DNA from: an uncultured Bacteroidales bacterium
GTDB taxonomy: Bacteria; Bacteroidota; Bacteroidia; Bacteroidales; FEN-979
NCBI GenBank assembly: GCA_903925275.1
Contig: CAIYES010000031.1
Coordinates: forward strand, 1 to 36,267
Direction of reading: 5' to 3'
DNA length: 36,267 nt
In this document: positions 29,142-36,267 of the stretch, piece after piece
Position numbering within the stretch: position 1 is the stretch's first letter
Layout of the letters: each line of letters starts with the position of its first letter
Translations under genes and position numbers: made by a program
The notes under the pieces: model-generated
The model's database searches: none
What the model was told of the DNA's origin: nothing
What the model saw: the letters and a program-made list of their open reading frames with translations, nothing else

Positions 29142-29213
29142 GGTGTATATAAAATATACAATACGTGCAATATATCTGATAAACAGAACGTTGCATGAAG
29201 TTTTCCATGAAGT

Positions 29214-29230
29214 TGTTTAATAATTCAACA
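29214..29230. promoter_or_regulatory. Candidate activator-binding site B (TGTTTAATAATTCAACA)
   Basis: 15/17 identical to site A, same orientation, 89 bp downstream; ~78 bp upstream of the sigma54-like promoter. Confidence 0.55.
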
Positions 29231-29307
29231 GTTCGCCGTGTATATTTTATAAACACTCATCATGTTAAATGATTGATAAACAGCTAGATATAACCTGTTT
29301 TGTCCTT

Positions 29308-29322
29308 TGGCACTATTATTGA
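29308..29322 (+). promoter_or_regulatory. Sigma54-like -24/-12 promoter (TGGCAC-TATTA-TTGA)
   Basis: Matches TGGCAC-N5-TTGC with correct GG-N10 spacing; only the C of the -12 GC is replaced by A. ATG at 29357. Confidence 0.6.
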
Positions 29323-29356
29323 AAGACTGAATTCATTACATAAAATAAATAAGATT

Positions 29357-31051
29357 ATGAAAACCAGTATCTTTTTATTCATCGGATTGTTACTGCTGAG
29401 CTGCAGCGCCGTGAATAGCCAGGAAGTAGCTGCAAAAGCCAGCAGCCTGCCAGAGGGAACCATCAATGTTGTGAGTTCGCCGGATCTATATAGCCTGACA
29501 ATGAAATGGGCGGGAGAATACAACCGTTTAAACCCGAAAGTGAAGATTCAGGTAACACAGGGAACAGAAGCAGGGATAGCATCCATGCTGAAATCAGGCT
29601 CGGGCATCGGCTTCGTTTCAAATGAATCTGATCCTGCACTCCACAGTGAATCAGCTTTAAATATGGTGGTTGGACGGGATGTAATCGTGTCGGTGATGAA
29701 TTCAAAAAATCCTTTTCTGGATGAAATTAATCAGAAAGGTATCTCGCCGGCAGCTTTCGCAAGGATTATTGAAAGCCCTGATAAGGTGACCTGGGGAGAC
29801 ATCCTGGGAACCGGGCAGAATGTGCCTGTTCACTGCTATATTGTGAACGATGCTTCAGTAATCACGGGAGTGGAGAATTTTTTAAAAGCAAACCAGCATA
29901 TGGTCAATGCCTTGATGGTGGAAAGCGGAGCCGAGATGACGGCCGCACTGCAGAAGGATCCGAATGCAATCGGTTTTTGCAGTATGGTCAGCATACTTGA
30001 TGCAAATAATCAAAAAATGGCCGAAAACATTAAATTGTTGCCGATCGATAAAAACGGGAACGGGAATATTGATTACATGGAGAAAATATATGGTGACCTC
30101 CAGTCTTTCTCACGGGGTGTCTGGATTGGAAAATATCCAAAAACTTTATCGGGAAATATCTATGCCGTTTCTGCGATTGAACCTGCTAATGAAAATGAAA
30201 CAGCTTTTCTTACATGGGTACTCACAGATGGGCAGCAGTTTCTGAACCTGCAAGGCTTCAGCGACCTCGTAAGCAGTGAAAGACAGACACAATTGGATAA
30301 GTTGACCTATAAGCCGGATACGACTGAGGCCAGTATGTATAATTGGTACAACATTCTGAAAGTGACCCTGCTGATAATCCTCGCGTTCGCGGTAATCGGG
30401 TTCATAGTGGATATGATGGTCAGAACCAGGAGAAGGAAAACGGTTGTTCTTCCGGATTCGGCTTACACACCTTCGCCTTTGTTTGATGAGGAATCAGTGA
30501 TTGTGCCTAAAGGACTTTATTTTGACAAGACCCATACTTGGGCATTCATGGAAAAGGATGGCAAGGTAAAAATTGGCATCGATGACTTCCTTCAGCATAT
30601 CACAGGCCCCATATCCGGAATCGGAATGAAACCTGCCGGGGTGAAGTTAAAAAAAGGAGACCCATTGCTTACCATTCTCCAAAAAGGAAAGCATCTGCTT
30701 ATTTATTCTCCGGTTTCGGGAACCATATCTGACTACAACCACAACCTGTCGACACAATCATCCGCACTCAATGCTGCTCCCTATTCTGACGGATGGGTCT
30801 ATACGATAGAGCCGACAAACTGGTTGAGGGAAATACAGTTTTTAATCACGGCAGACAAATACAGAACATGGTTAAAAGATGAATTTTCGAGGCTCAAGGA
30901 TTTTTTTGCAACAGCTTTAACAATCCACACACCTGAATATGCTCAGGTTGTAATGCAGGATGGCGGTGTTCTGAGTGACAATATCCTTGCTGAACTCGGT
31001 CCCAAGGTATGGGAAGATTTTCAAACGAAATTTATTGATAATGCACGATAA
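29357..31051 (+). CDS. PstS-like solute-binding lipoprotein fused via a TM helix to a GcvH-like (lipoyl-like) domain
   Basis: Lipobox LLLLSCSAVNS; PBP-like SSPDLYSLTMKWAGEYNRLNPKVKIQVTQGTEAGIASMLKSG; TM VTLLIILAFAVIGFIVDMMVRTRRRK; GcvH-like GLYFDKTHTWAFMEKDGKVKIGIDDFLQHITGPI...LLIYSPVSGTI...DGWVYTIEPTNW. Confidence 0.85.
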   Translation: MKTSIFLFIGLLLLSCSAVNSQEVAAKASSLPEGTINVVSSPDLYSLTMKWAGEYNRLNPKVKIQVTQGTEAGIASMLKSGSGIGFVSNESDPALHSESALNMVVGRDVIVSVMNSKNPFLDEINQKGISPAAFARIIESPDKVTWGDILGTGQNVPVHCYIVNDASVITGVENFLKANQHMVNALMVESGAEMTAALQKDPNAIGFCSMVSILDANNQKMAENIKLLPIDKNGNGNIDYMEKIYGDLQSFSRGVWIGKYPKTLSGNIYAVSAIEPANENETAFLTWVLTDGQQFLNLQGFSDLVSSERQTQLDKLTYKPDTTEASMYNWYNILKVTLLIILAFAVIGFIVDMMVRTRRRKTVVLPDSAYTPSPLFDEESVIVPKGLYFDKTHTWAFMEKDGKVKIGIDDFLQHITGPISGIGMKPAGVKLKKGDPLLTILQKGKHLLIYSPVSGTISDYNHNLSTQSSALNAAPYSDGWVYTIEPTNWLREIQFLITADKYRTWLKDEFSRLKDFFATALTIHTPEYAQVVMQDGGVLSDNILAELGPKVWEDFQTKFIDNAR

Positions 31052-31098
31052 CCATTGATTTATTCAGGAAACATTCATCATACTAAAAAACTGAAGTT

Positions 31099-31965
31099 AT
31101 GGGCATTAACCGACGAGGCTTTTTTAAACTGCTGGGCGTTGCAGGGGCCACGCTTGCCATTGGAAATGAAACAAATGCTTCGCCGCAAGGTAAAAGCGAC
31201 GTAGAATTCTACGGAATTTTATATGATGCTTCACGCTGTAAGGGTTGCCGGGGGTGCGAATATGATTGTGAAGAAGCACATAATTTACCTGAACCATTGC
31301 CTTCAAACAAGATCGCAGCAATACGCAAAACGAATGAAACCTGCAATACCGTTGTCAATACGTATAATACAACGAAAGGTAAGGTGTTTGTTAAACGTCA
31401 GTGTATGCATTGCAACGAACCTGCCTGTGTTGCCGCCTGCCTGACCAAGGCCATGCATAAAACAAAAATGGGGCCGGTTACCTGGGATGGCAATAAATGC
31501 ATGGGCTGCCGGTATTGCATGGTTTCCTGTCCGTGGGATATGCCGAAATTCGAATATCACAGTGCAAACCCGAAAATTCAGAAGTGTGATATGTGTTTCA
31601 GCAGACTAAAAACCGGCGACAGTCCTGCCTGTGCATTTAATTGCCCGAATGAAGCACTGTTATACGGAAAACGCAGGGATTTGATTAAGGAAGCACACCG
31701 AAGGATATTTGAAAAACCGGATCTTTATTTCGATCACGTTTATGGCGAACATGAAGCCGGAGGAACGGGATGGCTTTATGTGTCGCCTGTACCGTTTGAG
31801 CAATTAGGCATGAACACATCCCTTCAGCAATCATCCTATCCGGCACTGACAAAAGGGTTTCTGTATAGTGTCCCATCTGTATTTGTTTTAGTTCCGGCAC
31901 TCTTATTAGGAATTCAGCAGGCAACAAAAAAGGATTCCCTTAACAACGATAAAGAAGATGAATAA
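31099..31965 (+). CDS. Tat-exported HybA-like 4Fe-4S ferredoxin-type electron-transfer subunit
   Basis: Twin-arginine start MGINRRGFFKLLGVAGATLAIG; four Cys quartets CKGCRGCEYDC, CMHCNEPACVAAC, CMGCRYCMVSC, CDMCFSRLKTGDSPACAFNC; C-terminal TM helix. Confidence 0.9.
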   Translation: MGINRRGFFKLLGVAGATLAIGNETNASPQGKSDVEFYGILYDASRCKGCRGCEYDCEEAHNLPEPLPSNKIAAIRKTNETCNTVVNTYNTTKGKVFVKRQCMHCNEPACVAACLTKAMHKTKMGPVTWDGNKCMGCRYCMVSCPWDMPKFEYHSANPKIQKCDMCFSRLKTGDSPACAFNCPNEALLYGKRRDLIKEAHRRIFEKPDLYFDHVYGEHEAGGTGWLYVSPVPFEQLGMNTSLQQSSYPALTKGFLYSVPSVFVLVPALLLGIQQATKKDSLNNDKEDE

Positions 31966-33184
31966 CAACAATCCGGTTCCGGCAGATTATGATGGTAAAT
32001 CCATCTGGAAGTTCCTGGTAAGTGAATTTAAGCCCAAAGGGAAATTCCTGACTCCTTTTAATGTTATCTCGATCCCAATTATGATTCTGGGTGTGGTACT
32101 GATCATCTTTCGTTTCTGGAAGGGAATAGGTTCCATTACAAATCTGACCCAGGAAATCCCATGGGGCTTATGGATAGGGTTTGATGTGGTTACCGGGGTT
32201 GCTTTTGCAGGTGGCGCCTATGTGATAACGTTTATGGTGTATATCCTGAACATGCATAAGTACCATTCTATTGTCAGAATCACGGTGTTGAACGGCTTCC
32301 TTGCCTATGTGTTTTACGCCGGTGCCCTGCTCCTCGACCTGGGGCGCCCCTGGCATGTGATAAATCCTGTTATCGGAAACAGTTTCGGAACCAGTTCGGT
32401 ATTGTTCCTGGTCGCATGGCACTTTCTGCTTTATATGATCGCCCAACTGATCGAATTTTCACCGGTTATTGCAGAATGGCTTGGCGCCAGGCGTGCACGA
32501 AAGATACTTTCGGGAATGACCGTTGCAGCCGTTATCTTCGGGATTACTTTGTCTACACTGCATCAGTCGGGACTGGGCGCTCTTTACCTCATGGCAAAAG
32601 ATAAGATACATCCGCTCTGGTATTCCGAATTTATCCCGATCATGTTTTTTGTATCCAGTATTTTTGCCGGGCTTTCGATGGTAATTTTCGAAGGAAGCAT
32701 CAGCCACAAAGTTTTTTTCAGCCAGATCAGTGAAAAAAACCACAAGGCACAGCGCGGGATAATCCATGGACTGGCAAAAATCTGTGCCGGTGCCATGTTT
32801 GCCTACTTTTTCCTGCAGATGCTCGTCTTTATTCACGGGCAGCGCTGGGAACTTTTAAATACAGGGATGGGCTATTGGTTTCTCCTCGAAATGCTGGGGT
32901 TTGTCATGTTGCCCATGATGCTCTTTGTTTACAGTTACCGCCGAAACAACCTCCTGCTGATACGTGTTGCTGCCATCCTGACCATGCTCGGAGTCATCCT
33001 GAACAGGCTGAATGTAACGGTAATTGGATTCAGATGGGATATGGCCATACGGTATGTGCCGTCATGGATGGAAGTTGTGGTTACCCTGACAGTAATTTTT
33101 ACAGAAATTTGGATATTCAGGTGGGTTATTAACCGCATGCCGGTTTTACGGGATGCCCCATCCTGGACAAATGATCAACAATAA
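31958..33184 (+). CDS. HybB/NrfD/PsrC-like quinone-interacting integral membrane subunit
   Basis: About 10 hydrophobic helices; GLWIGFDVVTGVAFAGGAYVITFMVYIL, LDLGRPWH, STLHQSGLGALYLMAKDKIHPLWYSEFIPIMFFVSSIFAG typical of HybB; overlaps the end of the HybA-like gene. Confidence 0.92.
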   Translation: MNNNNPVPADYDGKSIWKFLVSEFKPKGKFLTPFNVISIPIMILGVVLIIFRFWKGIGSITNLTQEIPWGLWIGFDVVTGVAFAGGAYVITFMVYILNMHKYHSIVRITVLNGFLAYVFYAGALLLDLGRPWHVINPVIGNSFGTSSVLFLVAWHFLLYMIAQLIEFSPVIAEWLGARRARKILSGMTVAAVIFGITLSTLHQSGLGALYLMAKDKIHPLWYSEFIPIMFFVSSIFAGLSMVIFEGSISHKVFFSQISEKNHKAQRGIIHGLAKICAGAMFAYFFLQMLVFIHGQRWELLNTGMGYWFLLEMLGFVMLPMMLFVYSYRRNNLLLIRVAAILTMLGVILNRLNVTVIGFRWDMAIRYVPSWMEVVVTLTVIFTEIWIFRWVINRMPVLRDAPSWTNDQQ

Positions 33185-33231
33185 ATTAACCAGGAGTCAC
33201 CGATTACGGTGATTACATAAAAATTAGACAT

Positions 33232-33954
33232 ATGGACGGATTTAGTTATTCTGATATTTTTGCTACTAAAGGCGTAGAATATCTGATCATCATCGCTTTC
33301 CTGGCAATGCTGATCCCTTTTTCGGTTATTTTGAACAAACAGATGAAAATAACAACGCAGATCAAACAGGTACTGGGAAATCTTTCAGCCGGTATTTTAA
33401 GAATTCCCCAGGGATTGTTTTACTCCAAAAATCACACCTGGATGTTTATGGAAAAATCAGGTGCTGCAAAAGTGGGGCTGGATGATCTATTGCTACATGT
33501 TACCGGCGAGGTGAAAATAAGCAAACTTAAAAATCCCGGAGAAATGATCAATAAAGGAGAGTTATTGACCGAGATTGATCAGAATGGCAAACAACTCAGG
33601 ATATTTTCACCTGTTTCCGGAAAAATCATAGAGACAAACGAACGGCTGAGTGAGAACCCCGGCACGATGAATGAGGATCCTTATGGCAAAGGGTGGATTT
33701 ACAAAATTAAACCCTCTGATTGGATTTCAGAAGCAAAGTCCTGTTATTTTGCCGAAGAGGCAACAATCTGGTCAGCAAAAGAACTTGAAAGGTTCAGGGA
33801 TTTCCTGGCAGTGACCATGAAAAACCACTCACCCGAAACCGCCATGGTTATTTTGCAGGATGGTGGTGAATTATGCGATCATACACTTGCAGCATTACCC
33901 GATGAAATATGGAAGGATTTCCAGAAAGAATTTCTAAATCTCTACCGGATATAG
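33232..33954 (+). CDS. Membrane-anchored GcvH-like domain protein, paralogous to the C-terminal half of the 29357 gene
   Basis: N-terminal TM YLIIIAFLAMLIPFSVIL; GLFYSKNHTWMFMEKSGAAKVGLDDLLLHVTGEV...LRIFSPVSGKI...GKGWIYKIKPSDW; shared tail VILQDGGELCDHTLAALPDEIWKDFQKEF vs VVMQDGGVLSDNILAELGPKVWEDFQTKF. Confidence 0.87.
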   Translation: MDGFSYSDIFATKGVEYLIIIAFLAMLIPFSVILNKQMKITTQIKQVLGNLSAGILRIPQGLFYSKNHTWMFMEKSGAAKVGLDDLLLHVTGEVKISKLKNPGEMINKGELLTEIDQNGKQLRIFSPVSGKIIETNERLSENPGTMNEDPYGKGWIYKIKPSDWISEAKSCYFAEEATIWSAKELERFRDFLAVTMKNHSPETAMVILQDGGELCDHTLAALPDEIWKDFQKEFLNLYRI

Positions 33955-34027
33955 AAGCCCGGCAAATGATTGCGAATATCCTTCTTACAATTGCTATCCC
34001 TGATTCGGGGAAAATATAAGATTTTAA

Positions 34028-34055
34028 AAACTGGTGTCAGATCACCAGTTTTTTT
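34028..34055 (+). terminator. Rho-independent-type terminator
   Basis: AAACTGGTG-tcagat-CACCAGTTT followed by a run of T's (34049-34055). Confidence 0.85.
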
Positions 34056-34114
34056 GTATTTTGCAATGAAATATAACATGGTAATTATTAGCGGTTAATC
34101 GACACTCAATAAAA

Positions 34115-35797
34115 GTGGTTCCTATGATTTTCTTTAATAAACCGGCAAATAAAAATGGCACAGGGAATGTGATTTTTAAGAAATATGTCAAATTCCGCTC
34201 TTCAATTTATGGGAGGGTGGTTTTTATCATAACCATGCTGTCTGTGTTTTTATTTGTATCATTCAGCCTTATTTTCAGATCGGTCAATGAAGAATACCTG
34301 AATACGGTCATTCGTCAGAGCGGAAACAATATCGGGTCAATCGTAGAAGGTTCTCTGTATCGTTCAATGCTCGAAAACGACAAGAGTACCCTCCAGTATA
34401 CACTTGATATTATCAATACCATGAAGGGTATCGATGAGGTGAACATGTATGATGACGAGGACTACCTCGTTTATACCTCCATTCCTTCCGACACAAACAA
34501 TAACCACAGCAACCCGAATTGTATCAGTTGCCATACCAATATGAAAACAATGTTTGCCAAAAAGGCAAAGTCATATAAGATCATCAACATCGACAGTGAT
34601 TGCGATATGAATCAGAATGACAACAGCAGCAGGCATTTGCTGATTAAAATTCCCATCCTGAATGAATCGTCGTGTTATCTGAGCTCCTGTCATGCACACA
34701 AGGCAACTGATGAAGTGCTTGGATCCCTTATCATCAAAATTCCCCTAGAAGATCTTGATGCGGCTGTACAAAAGTCTTCAGTGGAGTTTTTCCTGCTGGC
34801 AATATTTGCGACCCTGTTGCTTGTTTCATTTTTAATAATATTCACAAGTAAAAAGATTAAAAATCCTCTGAATGCCCTAATCAAGGCAAGCATAGCAGTT
34901 GCCAACGGTGATAAAAACACGAGGCTGGAAATAAAACCCGATCAGTTAGACGATATGAAGATGGTTTCCCGCGCCTTCAACGACATGCTTGACAATCTTC
35001 AATCTGCAAACAATGAGCTGGAAAACTGGTCGCAACAGCTTGAATATAAAGTTCAGAAAAAATCGGAAGAATTAGGAGCTGCACAGAATGAATTGATGCA
35101 CGTGGAACGGCTGGCTTCGCTTGGAAAATTATCCTCATCGGTTGCGCATGAAATTAACAATCCATTATCGGGAATTCTGATCTATACGAAACTGTTATAT
35201 AAACAGTTAAGCAATCCGGAATTGGATGACTCCAAAAGAAACTCCATGCTCAAGCATCTGAAACTCATTGAAAATGAAACAAAACGTTGCGGAGATATCG
35301 TGAAGGGCTTGCTGGATTTTTCAAGAAAAGACCAGGATAATTTTGAGCCCAAGCATCTTCATGATATTTTACATGAAACATGCGAGATAATGATGCACCC
35401 TATTAAAATCGCAAATATCATCTTTGCCACAGAATTTTCAGCCGGATCAGATTTAATTTATTGCAGTCCTAATCAGATCAAACAGGCCTGCATTGCGATA
35501 CTCGTAAATGCTTCCGAAGCAGTACTTGACAACGGAGAAATCGTGATAAGAACCAAAAACCCTGATGCGGACACCATAAAAATTGAAATAACGGATAATG
35601 GTTTAGGAATATCGGCTGAGGATCTCCCGCATATTTTCGAACCTTTCTTTTCAACAAAACAGGACGCGAGCGGGATTGGTTTGGGATTGGCTATTGTTCA
35701 CGGGATTGTGCAAAGCCATAATGGCAAAATACAAGTGAAATCAGAACTGGGAAACGGAACAACCATAACGGTGACTTTCCCGCTGATAAGAAATTAA
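34115..35797 (+). CDS. HAMP sensor histidine kinase with extracytoplasmic c-type heme-like motifs
   Basis: Two TM helices flank a sensor region containing CISCH (CxxCH) and CYLSSCHAH (CX4CH); HAMP; SLGKLSSSVAHEINNPLSGIL H-box; EITDNGLGISAEDLPHIFEPFFSTK...GIGLGLAIVHGIV. Confidence 0.92.
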   Translation: MVPMIFFNKPANKNGTGNVIFKKYVKFRSSIYGRVVFIITMLSVFLFVSFSLIFRSVNEEYLNTVIRQSGNNIGSIVEGSLYRSMLENDKSTLQYTLDIINTMKGIDEVNMYDDEDYLVYTSIPSDTNNNHSNPNCISCHTNMKTMFAKKAKSYKIINIDSDCDMNQNDNSSRHLLIKIPILNESSCYLSSCHAHKATDEVLGSLIIKIPLEDLDAAVQKSSVEFFLLAIFATLLLVSFLIIFTSKKIKNPLNALIKASIAVANGDKNTRLEIKPDQLDDMKMVSRAFNDMLDNLQSANNELENWSQQLEYKVQKKSEELGAAQNELMHVERLASLGKLSSSVAHEINNPLSGILIYTKLLYKQLSNPELDDSKRNSMLKHLKLIENETKRCGDIVKGLLDFSRKDQDNFEPKHLHDILHETCEIMMHPIKIANIIFATEFSAGSDLIYCSPNQIKQACIAILVNASEAVLDNGEIVIRTKNPDADTIKIEITDNGLGISAEDLPHIFEPFFSTKQDASGIGLGLAIVHGIVQSHNGKIQVKSELGNGTTITVTFPLIRN

Positions 35798-35808
35798 AGC
35801 TATCAACT

Positions 35809-36267
35809 ATGGCAAAAAAGATTTCCATTTTAATCGTTGACGATGAAGAATCGGTAAGAGATTCATTGTTCAGTTGGTTCACCGAAGACGGGTTCCGTGT
35901 AGAATGTGCAGAAAACGCCAGGAAAGCATTGTCAATGCTTGAATCTGATTATTTTGATATTATCCTGGCGGATATAAAAATGCCCGGGATGGACGGGCTG
36001 GAAATGCTCAGAAGAATAAAATCCCTGAAATCGGATTCTATTGTAATTGTCATGACTGCCTTTGCCACCGTAGATACTGCTGTTAAGGCATTGAAAGACG
36101 GCGCGTTTGATTATGTCACCAAACCCTTTGACCCCGACGACCTTACCCATTTGATCCGGAATGCCACTAAACAGATATCGCTGACTGAAGAAAATGAAAC
36201 ACTGAAGAAAAAAATCATTTCACTGGAAAACATCGAGGATCTGATCGGGAACAGCGAACCCATGAAA
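35809..36267 (+). CDS. NtrC-family sigma54-dependent response regulator (N-terminal part; truncated by window end)
   Basis: Open frame from ATG 35809: MAKKISILIVDDEESVRDSLFSWF...DIILADIKMPGMDGLEML...VMTAFATVDTAVKALKDGAFDYVTKPFDPDDL...IEDLIGNSEPMK, the last motif being the start of a sigma54-interaction AAA+ domain. No stop before the end, so absent from the ORF track. Confidence 0.9.
   Translation, partial: MAKKISILIVDDEESVRDSLFSWFTEDGFRVECAENARKALSMLESDYFDIILADIKMPGMDGLEMLRRIKSLKSDSIVIVMTAFATVDTAVKALKDGAFDYVTKPFDPDDLTHLIRNATKQISLTEENETLKKKIISLENIEDLIGNSEPMK

Noticed and set aside
31099-33184. Interpretation as a [NiFe] hydrogenase operon
   Set aside because: Only HybA-like and HybB-like subunits are seen; no large/small catalytic subunits or maturation genes in the window.
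29357-33954. Interpretation as a glycine cleavage system or a phosphate ABC transporter operon
   Set aside because: No gcvP/gcvT/lpd or pstABC genes adjacent; the GcvH-like domains lack the canonical lipoyl lysine and the neighbours are HybA/HybB-like.
1-36267. tRNA or rRNA genes
   Set aside because: No convincing tRNA cloverleaf or rRNA segment was recognised by eye; a tRNAscan/Infernal run would be needed to exclude them fully.

Overview
The window looks like a Bacteroidetes (Bacteroidales-like) chromosome: T9SS-type C-terminal sorting domains, TAnnTTTG-type -7 boxes, and abundant short tandem and palindromic intergenic repeats. From left to right: a repeat cluster (158-bp direct repeat plus 26-bp tandem repeats); a GH92 glycosidase; an S8 subtilase with a T9SS tail; an S9A prolyl oligopeptidase; a secreted WD40-caspase (C14-like) protein; an SPFH / Arc-like RHH / DUF1648 trio; tyrS; a WG-repeat protein; DUF3795 and HsmA-like proteins; a lipoprotein / LytS-like kinase / LytTR regulator / flavodoxin operon; a giant beta-propeller/SBBP/Ig T9SS protein; an M2-like metallopeptidase; cysS carrying an in-frame intergenic-type repeat; an SDR L-threonine dehydrogenase-like gene; a METTL25-like methyltransferase; and a small secreted protein. 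The right-hand ~7 kb (29.1-36.3 kb) is the most interesting part. It encodes a PstS-like solute-binding lipoprotein fused through a TM helix to a GcvH-like domain, a Tat-exported HybA-like 4x[4Fe-4S] protein, a HybB/NrfD-like membrane protein, and a second membrane-anchored GcvH-like paralogue. A hairpin terminator follows, then a histidine kinase whose extracytoplasmic domain has c-type heme motifs (CxxCH and CX4CH), then an NtrC-type sigma54 response regulator truncated by the window end. The operon is preceded by a sigma54-like -24/-12 promoter and two nearly identical 17-bp partial inverted repeats within a duplicated regulatory module. This is a coherent, apparently self-regulated redox module without any catalytic hydrogenase or reductase subunit visible in the window.
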